Below are positions 15,714-27,287 of a stretch of 64,000 nt of DNA, one piece after another. Under the pieces are notes generated by a model that had not been told where the DNA came from, did not search any database, and saw nothing but the letters and a program-made list of their open reading frames with translations. The stretch is from Sulfurospirillum deleyianum DSM 6946. GTDB lineage: Bacteria > Campylobacterota > Campylobacteria > Campylobacterales > Sulfurospirillaceae. The DNA lies in assembly GCF_000024885.1 (NCBI RefSeq), contig NC_013512.1:1550001-1614000 (forward strand). The letters run 5' to 3'. The translations under genes and the position numbers were made by a program. Each line of letters starts with the position of its first letter. Position 1 is the stretch's first letter.

Positions 15714-18182
15714 TTATAAAGTTTGATTTCTAAATCCACCCAACCAGCTATTTTGACGGTTTGGCATCAAGCCTAAAAATAACGCTAAAAAGACCACGGC
15801 TACATAAAAATAACTCATTGCCTCTACCCCACTCCAACCCGCTACAGAGCCAAAAGAGAAGAGAAATGAGGAGATAATCACACCCAATGTAATCGGAAAG
15901 AAAATAGCAAAGAACATCCATCTGTAACTGTTAGACTGCATCTTCACCACAATCATCGTCGCAATACAAGGAGGCGTTAAAATCATAAAAATAATAATCG
16001 CCACAGCGTGTAATGGCGTATACCCACTGTTCTCATACATCGCCTCTTCCGCACGTTTGGAGTCTGCTTTGTTATTTTCATACAAAGAACCCAGTGTGGC
16101 TACCGCACTCTCACGTGCTGCAAAAGAGCTTAAAAATGCCACGTTAATCTTCCAATCAAATCCCGCGAACTGTGTCACTGGCTCCATAGAATGTCCGACC
16201 ATTCCCAAAAAGCTATTTTCGATTTTTTCGTTTTTGATTTGACGCAACACATCTTTGCGGACATTAGATATCTGACGCAAAGCGCTATTAATCATTTTGG
16301 CATCTTTATCGTTTTCAGGTTTGACGAAAATAAAAAGCTTTTCATCTTTTTTCAAAAATGACTCATCCACGCTTTTCGCCCCCTCTGCGCCTGAGGAAAC
16401 CATACGTTTGGCTTTGTAATTATCATAGTAATTGATAAGCGCTGAGACCTCTTCTTTGGTATCGACCCTCTCATAATAAGAGGATTTTTTGACTTTTGTA
16501 TCAAAGGTACTGAGTGCTTGTGCTATTTTTTCATCGTATTTTTGCTGCGCGTCCTCACTTAAGCCTGGAAACTGTAACATCGCAAACAGAACAATCGCCA
16601 CGGCTAAAACAATGGTCACGACCTTATTGATATAGACCCACACCCTTTGTGCCGAACGAATAATAACCCCCTTAAAGGTGGGCAAATGATACGGTGGTAA
16701 CTCCATCACAAAAGGAGCCGTTTCTCTGTTTTTTAAAACCGTACTGGTTAAAAGTTTGGAGACAATCAGCGCAATAAAAAGGGTCACCGTTGAGATATAA
16801 AACATCATCAAACCCATCTCTTCTTTAAAAAATGCGCCTAAAAGAAGGGTGTAAAAAGGAACTTTTGCCAGACAGTTCATATAAGGAACCGCTAAAATCG
16901 TAGCCATTCTCGCTCTCTCATCCGCAATGCCTTTGGTAGACATAACCCCAGGAACGGCACATCCCCCTACCATCGCTCCGCCTAAAACCAGAGGAAGGGT
17001 AGATTGACCGTGAAGCCCAAATTTTTTAAAGACCTTGTCTAAAATAAACGCAAGGCGTGGCATATAGCCCACATCTTCCATAATCGCAATCAACGCAAAG
17101 AGAATAAAAAAGATAGGAATGTAGTTAATCAGTGCAATCGCACTATTGATCATCCAAATCGACAAATCTGTCATCATCGGCACACGAATCAAATCAGGCT
17201 CAGGCAAAATATCAATCACAAAATTTTTAAACATAGCTAAAAGTGGCCACGTGTAATCGGTGAGCTTGTATCCATACACGATGGAGAGCTCATACACCAA
17301 AAACATCACCAGCAATAAAATAGGAAAGGCTAACCAACGGTTTAAAACAATTTTATCGACTTTATCCGTGAGTGTCTCTTCGTGCAGTTTAGTCACTTTC
17401 ACACATTTATGAAAAACAACATCGGCTGAGTCATAACGAATAGAGGCTAAAAATGCGCTAATATCTTTATCGTATGTTGCATGAAATCGCTCTTCACACG
17501 CTTTGGCTTTTTCTTGCAAATGGGTAAAATGAGAACCCAACTTCTCCACAAGCGCTCTATCTTCCTCTAAAATCTTAATCGCCAACCAGCGTCTGTTTAA
17601 AGGAACATTCACCTCAGCAATTTCAGCCTCAATCTCTTGAATAAACGCTTCTAGCTCTTCATAATTAATTTTAAAATTTTGATACTGCTCTTTTTGCTGG
17701 TACGCTAAGACAATGGCTTCCATAATCGCTTCAGCACCCTCTCCTTTAGCCCCACTCGCACACACCACAGGAACACCTAGCATCTCTTGCATCTTAGGCA
17801 CATCAATATCAATACCCCTACGACTTGCGACATCCATCATGTTTAAGACAATCACCACAGGAATCCCAATTTCAAGGAGCTGAAACGTGAGGTAAAGATG
17901 GCGTTTAATGTTAGAAGCATCCACAATGTTTACAATAATATCAGGAGACTCATCGTATAAAAAATCCTTAGAGACCCGCTCTTCAAGCGAATAGGAGCTA
18001 AATGAGTACGTCCCTGGTAAATCCACCATCTCAACTTTTTCATTTTTGTAGTCAAAACGCCCTACTTTTTTATCAACGGTAACCCCTGGATAATTAGCAA
18101 CATGCTGATGAATACCACTGACAAGATTGAAAATCGTTGATTTTCCACAATTTGGCTGCCCCGCAAGTGCGACTTTTATCAT
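15714..18182 (-). CDS. feoB: Ferrous iron transporter FeoB (first copy, with enlarged linker)
   Basis: FeoB imports Fe2+ across the inner membrane using a G protein-like domain. G1 is GQPNCGKST (8-16), G3 DLPG, G4 NMMD; the membrane part holds two Gate-type repeats (PLVLGGAMVGGCAVPG and AKVPFYTLLLGAFF). At 822 residues it is long. The segment between a membrane helix and SFLGMVGHSMEPVTQ (residues about 538-655) has about 118 residues, against about 38 in the second FeoB of this window, and includes many Lys and Glu. The start overlaps feoA by 4 bases. The next gene starts 11 bases after the stop. Confidence 0.95.
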   Translation of the reverse strand: MIKVALAGQPNCGKSTIFNLVSGIHQHVANYPGVTVDKKVGRFDYKNEKVEMVDLPGTYSFSSYSLEERVSKDFLYDESPDIIVNIVDASNIKRHLYLTFQLLEIGIPVVIVLNMMDVASRRGIDIDVPKMQEMLGVPVVCASGAKGEGAEAIMEAIVLAYQQKEQYQNFKINYEELEAFIQEIEAEIAEVNVPLNRRWLAIKILEEDRALVEKLGSHFTHLQEKAKACEERFHATYDKDISAFLASIRYDSADVVFHKCVKVTKLHEETLTDKVDKIVLNRWLAFPILLLVMFLVYELSIVYGYKLTDYTWPLLAMFKNFVIDILPEPDLIRVPMMTDLSIWMINSAIALINYIPIFFILFALIAIMEDVGYMPRLAFILDKVFKKFGLHGQSTLPLVLGGAMVGGCAVPGVMSTKGIADERARMATILAVPYMNCLAKVPFYTLLLGAFFKEEMGLMMFYISTVTLFIALIVSKLLTSTVLKNRETAPFVMELPPYHLPTFKGVIIRSAQRVWVYINKVVTIVLAVAIVLFAMLQFPGLSEDAQQKYDEKIAQALSTFDTKVKKSSYYERVDTKEEVSALINYYDNYKAKRMVSSGAEGAKSVDESFLKKDEKLFIFVKPENDKDAKMINSALRQISNVRKDVLRQIKNEKIENSFLGMVGHSMEPVTQFAGFDWKINVAFLSSFAARESAVATLGSLYENNKADSKRAEEAMYENSGYTPLHAVAIIIFMILTPPCIATMIVVKMQSNSYRWMFFAIFFPITLGVIISSFLFSFGSVAGWSGVEAMSYFYVAVVFLALFLGLMPNRQNSWLGGFRNQTL

Positions 18183-18403
18183 AAAACCTTCACCTCTAAA
18201 AGGGTTGCTTCATTGCGTCTTAGGCTGACAAGATAGTTTTGAATGCGTAATTCCATCGGGTCATACAAAGGAGCTTCTCTCACAACTTCAATATCCGCTC
18301 CAAAAATAAACCCCATGTCAAGGAGTTTTTGTTTGAGTTTTCCCGCACCATGAATGTTCACTAACCTGCACTTTTGCCCTTTTCTCAGTTCACCTAAATG
18401 CAT
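18179..18403 (-). CDS. feoA: Ferrous iron transport protein FeoA (first copy)
   Basis: This 74-residue SH3-like cytosolic protein shows the FeoA pattern: LRKGQKCRLVNIHGAGKLKQ, LLDMGFIFGADIEVV, then APLYDPMELRI. FeoA is thought to bind and modulate FeoB. The ATGA overlap with feoB indicates coupling. A Fur-like inverted repeat lies about 60 bases upstream. Confidence 0.95.
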   Translation of the reverse strand: MHLGELRKGQKCRLVNIHGAGKLKQKLLDMGFIFGADIEVVREAPLYDPMELRIQNYLVSLRRNEATLLEVKVL

Positions 18404-18463
18404 ACTCTTTCCTTCGTTTTAATTGAGAAATGATAAGCAAACTCAACTTAAAAGAAGATAACT

Positions 18464-18480
18464 TTGATAGCTATTCTCAA
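18464..18480 (-). promoter_or_regulatory. Fur-box-like site upstream of feoA (first copy)
   Basis: The inverted repeat TTGATAGCTATTCTCAA lies between the NnrS gene end and feoA. It resembles the half sites in front of the second feoA and the AraC gene (TTGATAGTTA). Confidence 0.55.
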
Positions 18481-18511
18481 ATAATTGGGCTAAAACATGC
18501 TCTACAATAGC

Positions 18512-20477
<1,966 letters not shown>

Positions 20478-20490
<13 letters not shown>

Positions 20491-21260
20491 GATTCTATCT
20501 CCCTTTTCATGGGTTCTAAGATGATGTACTCCACAAAAAAGAGCACCCCGATGATAACACTCACCAGTGCAAGTGCAAGAGGTGTATCCAGATGACTCCT
20601 CGCAATCGCCAGACTTGCTCCTATGCCATCGCTACTGCTAAGAAGCTCCGCCATAATGACAATTTTCCAGCTCATGCCAAGCGCACTGACCCATGAAGGA
20701 AAAAGATAGGAGAAAAGATGCGGGAAATACAAATCCCTCACCTTTTGAAAAAAGCCGATGTGAAAACTCTCCATCATCTCTTTTAAATCCCCCTCAATGG
20801 TACGACTTCCTTGAAGCGCTCCCACAAAAACAATGGGAAAGGAAGCGATAATCACCGTAAACATCACGGTCATATCCCCCAGCCCAAACCAAATCATAGC
20901 AAGGACTATCCACGCAATAGGTGGAATCCCCACCAAAATGGTGACAATCGGACGGCTCATCACCGAAGCGGTGATAAAATACCCAGCCAACAGTCCTAAA
21001 AACGTTCCCACCACAAGAGACACCCCAAAACCAATCAACCCTCTCTTGATGGTCAAATACAAATCCGTATGAAACGACGCATCGCTAAACAGTGTTCCCA
21101 TACTCTCAAAAACCACCTTTGGAGAAGGCAAAACAAGCTCTCCGTAAGTTTGAAACCCAAACTCCCAAAGGGCTAAAAAGAGAAAAATAGAAGCAATAGA
21201 CCCCCACCCACTCCACAAAAACCACGGAAAATCTTTGATGACTTTAAGTAAAAATCTCAT
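20478..21260 (-). CDS. ABC transporter permease (BPD type, SsuC-like)
   Basis: The 260-residue inner-membrane protein has about six hydrophobic segments and the binding-protein-dependent permease EAA-like loop (GSRTIEGDLKEMMESF, later FPHLFSYLFPSWVSALGMSW). It resembles SsuC/TauC permeases. Start and stop overlap the flanking ABC genes by a few bases, so one polycistronic message makes the importer. Confidence 0.92.
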
Positions 21261-22225
21261 TGGTAATAAAAACCTTCATCAGGCATTTTAGAGCCAATCA
21301 GTTTTGGCTCGATTTGCATCAAAATCTCAAAAAACTGCTCGAGTGCTACTTTACTCTGTTGGGCACTTTGAAGCTCAAACTGCGTGTGTGCGATAGAGTC
21401 GCTAATGGCTTCGACTTTAAAGGTTTTCAGCGTTTTTTCAACCATTTCACCCGCTTCCTTAGGATGGCTTTGATACCATAAAAGGGCTTTTGTATACTCT
21501 TCATTAAAACGCGTGATTATTTCTCTATCCATATCGCCCACCACGCTAAACGCCGCTTGTGGGACTTTTGGCTCTACCTTAAAGAGTCTGCCCCACTCGC
21601 TTTGAAGATTCAAGCTTCGATACAGGGCAGGAGCGATGAGGCTCACAGGAAACGAACCCGTTTTACGCATCGCCATCGAGGTGGCAGGTTCTGCTAAAAG
21701 CACATGATCCGCACGACGCAAAAGAAGCATCTGCATCGCATCGGGTGGATTTGGTACATATTTAAGGCTAAAATCTTTTTTAACATCCAATCCCGCTTGT
21801 TTAATGAGCGCTTGAAGCACAATGTCAGGCATATCGGCACGAAACGGAACGATAATCTCCTTGCCTTTGAAATCCTCAATGTGCTTTAAGTTTGCATCTC
21901 TGGAAAGAATCTCCAAAATTCCCCACACAGGAACATTTAAAAGCCGAATCGGCTCTTTTTTGTTGTAAAGATTCGCAGCGACATTGGTCGGAAGGGCAAC
22001 AAAATGCACCTCTTTTTTTAAAAGAAGGGCACGGAGTTCATCGGGATTTTGCCAGAGTTTAAACTCTACGTTGTGCGCCACATCTTTTAACGCACCGGTT
22101 TCAATCAGTCGAAGAACCGGATGCGAAATACTTGAAAAAGGACCTGCAATAACCAATTTATCGAGTTTTTCCACTCCAAAGCTAAGGCTTAAAAGCCCTA
22201 GCCACAGTATAAAAAGTTTTTTCAT
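21257..22225 (-). CDS. ABC transporter substrate-binding protein, NMT1-like
   Basis: The 322-residue protein has a signal peptide (MKKLFILWLGLLSLSFGVEK) and a periplasmic two-lobe fold of the NMT1/SsuA class (FKGKEIIVPFRADMPDIV, LLRRADHVLLAEPATSMAM). There is no lipobox. The ligand cannot be deduced; known relatives bind sulfonates, nitrate or thiamine precursors. The upstream TonB receptor overlaps the start by 4 bases, implying the ligand crosses the outer membrane by active transport. Confidence 0.88.
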   Translation of the reverse strand: MKKLFILWLGLLSLSFGVEKLDKLVIAGPFSSISHPVLRLIETGALKDVAHNVEFKLWQNPDELRALLLKKEVHFVALPTNVAANLYNKKEPIRLLNVPVWGILEILSRDANLKHIEDFKGKEIIVPFRADMPDIVLQALIKQAGLDVKKDFSLKYVPNPPDAMQMLLLRRADHVLLAEPATSMAMRKTGSFPVSLIAPALYRSLNLQSEWGRLFKVEPKVPQAAFSVVGDMDREIITRFNEEYTKALLWYQSHPKEAGEMVEKTLKTFKVEAISDSIAHTQFELQSAQQSKVALEQFFEILMQIEPKLIGSKMPDEGFYYQ

Positions 22226-24342
22226 AAATGCGCCTTTGCGCCCACAAAGAAGTAACGCCCACTGCTACTGCCTAGCACATCGTCCACCCCTTCGTTGGTG
22301 AGGTTGTTAATGCCTCCATAGAGTGTCACGGTTTTATTAAGCGCATAATTCACACCCCAATTCACACTCACATAACCATCGGCGGTGGCATCAACAAGGA
22401 TTTGGCTCGGTGTTCCACGGTTTAATGTTTTAAGATAATACTGCTCACCAACATAGTTCACTCCCACATAACTTGAAAGCGCTTTGCTCAATGCATAATC
22501 AAGTTTTGCGCCTAGCATACGCTCTGGCGTAAACTCCAAATCCTTCCCGCTCTCTTTGTTTTTCGTACGAAGTTCACTCCAAAAAAGGCTCACATCAAGA
22601 TGGGATAAGAGAGGTTGCGCCCATGAGGCTTCCATTCCATAAGTTTTAGCTTTAGGAACATTGATAAACGTATAATAATTCCCCGTATTGACCTCAGAAA
22701 TCATATCTTCAATGTCATTATAGAAAAGCGTAAAGTCATACTTACCTACACCCACTTTTCCACTCGCACCTAGTTCATAACTGTTGGTAAATTCAGGCTT
22801 TAAATCATACGCACTGGTTTTACCCACACTCGCATCAATAACCTCAGCACCACGCTGTACGCCTGTGGCGGTATTTTTATAGATGTAAAGCTCTCTGATG
22901 TCAGGCGTTCGATACCCTTGCGCAAAATTGGCTCTTACATGTAACGCTTCATCAAAACGATTCACTGCGCCAATTTTAAACGTGGCTTTGCTATCAGCGT
23001 TGCTAATTTCATCAAAACGCCCACCCAGTGTAATGCTCAAATCCTCTGTGGCTTGCCACTCATCTTGCAGATACCCAGCAGTGTAATCCACTTTTTTAGT
23101 ACTCATCGTATTGGCTAAGGTAAAGACACTTCCCTCACGCTCTTCAAAACGTCGCTCTATGCCAAAAGTTAAGAGGTGGTCATCATGAATCAAATAATTG
23201 GCACTGGCTTCATAGGTCGTAGTGTCCACATTAGCATCCATACCATTTTGCGCCGATGCCGCTTCGGAGGTATAGCCCATATCTGCCCAATATTTGGCGG
23301 TGATGGTACTTCGTTTTTCATACGAACTGTTGTAGGCTCGAAGCATGAGAGTTAGCGTATCGCTCGCTTTGATTTTAACATCCGCCCCAATATCAAGGCG
23401 TTCATTTTCATCTTCAGAATTGACAGGCACGTTAAACGCTGGAATGGTGTAAGCGGTAGGATGAAAATAACTCAAGTAGGTTCCATCTCGCTCTTCAGTG
23501 AAATGGTTAAACTCAATCCCCGCCACAATGTTATCACTAATATCGTACGTCAAACGCCCACCTTGTGTCGAGACCTCACTCTCATCACGGTAGCTAACGT
23601 CAACATTCTCATAGCTATTGGGTAATTTAGTACTGATATTAGGATTTGGATGTGCGGAGGGTTTAACCAACGTGTTTACACCTGCTTTAGCGTACACATC
23701 GCCATTTTCTTTTTGGGTATATGGAGTGGTATGCGTTTCATTGGCGTAGAAACTATACCCTAGCTTTTCATATTTTCCACGAATGGCGATATTGGCGTTT
23801 TTATTCTCATCTTCGCCATGTCCATTGGCACCATAACGCACCCCAACATCCACGTGAGGTTCATTTTTTGGCTTTTTGGTGATGATGTTCACCACGCCAC
23901 CCGTTGCATCTGCCCCATAGAGCGTACTCATAGGACCTTTAACGATTTCAATACGCTCAATTTGAGAAGCTGGGATTCGCTCCAAATCATAGGGATTGGC
24001 GACTTCTCCACTCAAACGTCTGCCATCAACCAAAAGAAGCGTTCCCTTAGCTCCCATACCACGAAGGACTAAAGAGCCTTTAGAGGCACTGCTCGCACTG
24101 GGAAATGTTCCATACTGAACACTAAGACCAGGGGTTTTGGTGATAATATCTTTAAGCGATTCTGCGCCCAAACGTGCAATATCCTCTTCATCAATCACAA
24201 CAACACTAGCACTCACTCCATCAATATTCTTTTCCGATTTAGTGGCAGTAGAAATGGTGGTAATTTCTTCTAAAAGTGTGGTTTCACTTGTCATTAAAAC
24301 ACTTGCAGCGGCCAAAGAGAGCCATAAGCCTTTATAGTTCAT
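22222..24342 (-). CDS. TonB-dependent outer-membrane receptor heading the ABC-NnrS operon
   Basis: The 706-residue receptor has a signal peptide (MNYKGLWLSLAAASVLMTSE), a plug domain (SASVVVIDEEDIARLGAESL, IVKGPMSTLYGADATGGVVN) and a 22-strand barrel ending KAHL. The plug resembles CirA/FepA-like receptors. It starts the operon with the NMT1-like importer and NnrS, each pair overlapping by about 4 bases. A Fur-like operator covers its promoter, so iron is a likely cue. A palindrome at 22935 encodes Leu-His-Val-Arg. Confidence 0.92.
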   Translation of the reverse strand: MNYKGLWLSLAAASVLMTSETTLLEEITTISTATKSEKNIDGVSASVVVIDEEDIARLGAESLKDIITKTPGLSVQYGTFPSASSASKGSLVLRGMGAKGTLLLVDGRRLSGEVANPYDLERIPASQIERIEIVKGPMSTLYGADATGGVVNIITKKPKNEPHVDVGVRYGANGHGEDENKNANIAIRGKYEKLGYSFYANETHTTPYTQKENGDVYAKAGVNTLVKPSAHPNPNISTKLPNSYENVDVSYRDESEVSTQGGRLTYDISDNIVAGIEFNHFTEERDGTYLSYFHPTAYTIPAFNVPVNSEDENERLDIGADVKIKASDTLTLMLRAYNSSYEKRSTITAKYWADMGYTSEAASAQNGMDANVDTTTYEASANYLIHDDHLLTFGIERRFEEREGSVFTLANTMSTKKVDYTAGYLQDEWQATEDLSITLGGRFDEISNADSKATFKIGAVNRFDEALHVRANFAQGYRTPDIRELYIYKNTATGVQRGAEVIDASVGKTSAYDLKPEFTNSYELGASGKVGVGKYDFTLFYNDIEDMISEVNTGNYYTFINVPKAKTYGMEASWAQPLLSHLDVSLFWSELRTKNKESGKDLEFTPERMLGAKLDYALSKALSSYVGVNYVGEQYYLKTLNRGTPSQILVDATADGYVSVNWGVNYALNKTVTLYGGINNLTNEGVDDVLGSSSGRYFFVGAKAHL

Positions 24343-24372
24343 ACAAAAATCCTCCCAATAAAATTAAGGAGG

Positions 24373-24404
24373 ATTATATCATATATTGATTACGATTATC
24401 AATG
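24373..24404 (-). promoter_or_regulatory. Promoter and Fur-box-like operator of the TonB-ABC-nnrS operon
   Basis: On the minus strand the inverted repeat TTGATAATCGTAATCAA (24386-24402) is followed 7 bases later by a TATAAT -10 box (24373-24378) and then AGGAGG before the start. A repressor on this site would block the -35 region. Confidence 0.65.
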
Positions 24405-24411
24405 ATTTAAA

Positions 24412-24828
24412 TCAATTTTTCTGTGCACCTAAAGCAAGGTATTTTTGCCACTGCTCAGGTGTTAAAATCGCTTGAAAGGTTTTATACGCATCTATTTTAA
24501 TATCCATCGCCTCTCGCTTAATGGTACTAATTTGGTCAAGATAGGTTTTAAGCTCTTCTTTGCTTTTGCCTTGTTTGAGCAGCTTTTGTACCCGTTTTTC
24601 CAAACCAAAGGCTTCATTCATTTTGGCTTGATAGCGCTCGTGCATTATGGGTCTTACCTCTTTAGAGATACGAATCATCTGATCGCCATTTAATTCCAAC
24701 GCCCCACTTTTAATCGCACCACCAGGCATCTCCAACGTCACCAAATCATGAATCACAAAGTTTTCATTTTTACCCTGAGCCATCAAAGAGAGGCAAAGAC
24801 ATGCCATCACAACCATACTTTTTTTCAT
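24412..24828 (-). CDS. Spy/CpxP-like periplasmic LTxxQ protein
   Basis: This 138-residue protein has a signal peptide (MKKSMVVMACLCLSLMAQG) and a helical mature part (ERYQAKMNEAFGLEKRVQKL, then GKSKEELKTYLDQ) that ends with FQAILTPEQWQKYLAL, the LTxxQ signature of the Spy/CpxP/ZraP class. These proteins act as periplasmic chaperones or metal-stress sensors. It follows a TonB receptor gene by 8 bases and so is probably co-expressed under iron limitation. An exact role is not known. Confidence 0.8.
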   Translation of the reverse strand: MKKSMVVMACLCLSLMAQGKNENFVIHDLVTLEMPGGAIKSGALELNGDQMIRISKEVRPIMHERYQAKMNEAFGLEKRVQKLLKQGKSKEELKTYLDQISTIKREAMDIKIDAYKTFQAILTPEQWQKYLALGAQKN

Positions 24829-24836
24829 GTTTATTC

Positions 24837-26888
24837 CTAAAATTTATAGTTAAAACCCACATAATAAGCAAACTCAGGCAAAAGCCCTAGATACTCAGGA
24901 GTTCTCTTTTCAAACACATTATCCACGCCTGCAAAGACATCGGTGTTCTTGAAAAGCTCCCTAGCAATCACCTTAACATTGGTTACGCTAAAGCCTCCCA
25001 CATCTTCACCCTCAAGCCCCTCTTGCTCCCCAATATACTTCGTGGTTGAGCGAAACTCTAGGTTATGAATAGGTGTGTAACTAAGACTCACACTAGCCAT
25101 ACGTCTTGGAACATCTGTGAGTTTGGTATGCGCTGTTTTGTTTTGCGCATCTTGAATGTTATAGCCTAATTGAAGCCATAGTGTTTCATGCAATCCCACA
25201 TCAAAAGTTGCTTCAATCCCCTTAATTTCACTGTCGCTAATGTTTTCAAAGGTGGTGTAGTTGCTGTAAGCAACTTGAGAGATTCTATCATCAATGTTCG
25301 TCTTAAAAGCTGCAACATCAAACATCCAAGCATCGCCATGTGTTAGAAAACCCACCTCAAAGGTTTCACTGGTCTCAGACTTTAAATCATACTGTGAACT
25401 CTTCCCAACACTCGTATCTATCACGGTTGCGCCTAATATCTTTTTACCATTGGGATTGGTTTGATTGACATAGAGTTCTCTATCATCAGGGCTTCGAAAC
25501 CCTTGAGCGTAACTGGCTCGAAGCTTTAAACGCTCCAAAAGATCATACGTCGCACCAACACTCAAAGAGGTCTCCTCTTCATCAGTGGAAGTTGTATCGT
25601 AACGAACTCCATACACCAGATGGAGTTTTTTCAATGGTGTCATCTCATGCTGAATAAAAGCGCCCGTATAGGTTCTATCGTCCACATCATACGCCGTGGA
25701 GGATACATCATGGATGCGGTGTTCTGCACCTGTAACGATGCGATTGTTTTGATCCAGCGTCCATGTGAGTTGTGCGTCATTGGTGAGATACTCTAGCGTT
25801 GAGACATTGAGGCTGGATTTGGAAGCCTCAATGGATGCGTAGCCTAACTCACTCCACAAAGGGGTGTAGACTTTTCTGTCTTTTTCATAGCGTGAATAGG
25901 CAAGGTTATACTTTACATGTAAAGCATCACTGGGCGTATAATCAAATCCTGTGGCGATGTTAAAGCGCTGATTGTCATCGTATTGGTGCGCTGGAATATA
26001 TTTTGCCATAATGGTATTACCACCGTTTTTATAATTAGTCGCATAACTATCGCTAATATACAACCCATCTTTTTTCTCTTCAAGATACGAAGCTTCGATG
26101 TACGCTCTAAAAAAATCACTAAACTCATACGCCAAAGAGCCACCCACCGTTTTGGTTTCTAAATTATCGGTGTAGTTGTTGCTTATGGTATAACTATTTG
26201 CAAGATTGCTTCGTAAACTTGCCCATCCACCTGCTCCGATTAGCGCAGAAGGAGATTTTTCGATTCCTGCTTGCATCACTTTGACATCAGCGGTTTTAGA
26301 CTTTGAGTAGGCATCACGGTTAAGGTAGTTGGCATAAAAGCTGTAGGAGAGTTTATCCGCTCTGCCTGAGACAAAAGTATCCACGCTCTCTTTATCTTTT
26401 CCACCCATCACTTGCACATTGCCACTCACATCCTCTTTGGTGGGTTTTTTCGTGATAATATTAATCACCCCACCCATGGCATCACTGCCATAAAGCAGAC
26501 TGGAGCTCCCCTTTAAAACCTCTATGCGCTCAATCATACCTGAGGGAATTCGCTCCAACTCATAGGTTTTTGAAAACTCTCCATTGACCCGTTTGCCATC
26601 AATCAACAAAAGTGTATCAGCATGCCCCATCCCTCGAATGCTGATGCTTTTTCCTGAAGGTGCAACATAGAGCCACGGTGTCGCATTTAAAACCTCGGAG
26701 AGATTGCTCGCACCTGAATTTTCTATGGCTTCTTGCGTAATCACTTCGACTTTTGTGGTTTGCTCACTTACACTCTTCTCACTTTTTGTACCAATCGTAA
26801 CGATTTCGTCCAAGACCTGCACATCACTCGCACACAAAGCCACACTTGCCATAACGCTTCCTAGAAAAACTCTTCGTATCATCAACAC
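24837..26888 (-). CDS. TonB-dependent receptor (FepA/CirA type)
   Basis: The 683-residue receptor has a signal peptide (MIRRVFLGSVMASVALCASD), a plug (TKVEVITQEAIENSGASNLS; IEVLKGSSSLLYGSDAMGGV) and a barrel ending in YYVGFNYKF, a terminal Phe. It is a paralogue of the receptor at 22222-24342; both share SSLLYG(S/A)DA and RERELYV/IRELYIY-type barrel positions. It is preceded by the small secreted protein gene. A TTACATGTAA copy lies 10 bases before its start, adjoining the ribosome-binding site AAAAGGAG. Another at 25913 encodes Leu-His-Val-Lys. Confidence 0.92.
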   Translation of the reverse strand: MLMIRRVFLGSVMASVALCASDVQVLDEIVTIGTKSEKSVSEQTTKVEVITQEAIENSGASNLSEVLNATPWLYVAPSGKSISIRGMGHADTLLLIDGKRVNGEFSKTYELERIPSGMIERIEVLKGSSSLLYGSDAMGGVINIITKKPTKEDVSGNVQVMGGKDKESVDTFVSGRADKLSYSFYANYLNRDAYSKSKTADVKVMQAGIEKSPSALIGAGGWASLRSNLANSYTISNNYTDNLETKTVGGSLAYEFSDFFRAYIEASYLEEKKDGLYISDSYATNYKNGGNTIMAKYIPAHQYDDNQRFNIATGFDYTPSDALHVKYNLAYSRYEKDRKVYTPLWSELGYASIEASKSSLNVSTLEYLTNDAQLTWTLDQNNRIVTGAEHRIHDVSSTAYDVDDRTYTGAFIQHEMTPLKKLHLVYGVRYDTTSTDEEETSLSVGATYDLLERLKLRASYAQGFRSPDDRELYVNQTNPNGKKILGATVIDTSVGKSSQYDLKSETSETFEVGFLTHGDAWMFDVAAFKTNIDDRISQVAYSNYTTFENISDSEIKGIEATFDVGLHETLWLQLGYNIQDAQNKTAHTKLTDVPRRMASVSLSYTPIHNLEFRSTTKYIGEQEGLEGEDVGGFSVTNVKVIARELFKNTDVFAGVDNVFEKRTPEYLGLLPEFAYYVGFNYKF

Positions 26889-26912
26889 AACTCCTTTTTA
26901 CATGTAAAGCGA

Positions 26913-27221
26913 TTATTTTAAGATGGAGCGGCTAGGAATGGTTAAACTGTGCCCATCGCCACCATCAAACACTGCGGTGTATTCGCCTTGTGGCTTTTTA
27001 AAGGTAATCTCGCTGTTCTCATCAAACTTCTTCTCAAAAATCACCTTTCCCTCTTGCACCACCTTAAACATCACCCCCGCCGCACTAGAACCATCACTAA
27101 ATCCCGCCTCACACGTAATGGTCGCATCCGCATTTTCCATACAACTCATCAGCGCTGTGTGCGCAAACAAAGAACTTCCTAAAAGGCTCATCAAGCCCAT
27201 AACAACAACACTTTTTTTCAT
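26913..27221 (-). CDS. Small secreted protein of a two-copy iron-locus family (copy 2)
   Basis: The ATG at 27221 (MKKSVVVMGLMSLLGSSLFA) has GGGAG upstream and gives 102 residues; an in-frame Met at 27266 lies before the ribosome-binding site and would disrupt the signal peptide. The mature protein carries two Cys (SCMENADATITCEAGFSDGS) and strands ending KKPQGEYTAVFDGGDGHSL, closely matching copy 1 at 15401-15703. It lies between the second DUF4198 gene and a TonB receptor. A palindrome copy (27241) lies 19 bases upstream of its start. Confidence 0.82.
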   Translation of the reverse strand: MKKSVVVMGLMSLLGSSLFAHTALMSCMENADATITCEAGFSDGSSAAGVMFKVVQEGKVIFEKKFDENSEITFKKPQGEYTAVFDGGDGHSLTIPSRSILK

Positions 27222-27254
27222 TTTTTTCTCCCAAATCTCTTTACATGTAAAAAG

Positions 27255-27280
27255 AAAATGGCACATTGACGTGCCATTTT
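27255..27280 (-). terminator. Intrinsic terminator after the second DUF4198 gene
   Basis: A perfect 10-bp stem AAAATGGCAC / GTGCCATTTT with a six-base loop is followed on the minus strand by CTTTTT, 7 bases past the stop. The T-tract continues into the palindrome copy at 27241, which would lie at the terminator edge. Confidence 0.8.
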
Positions 27281-27287
27281 CACAGCC

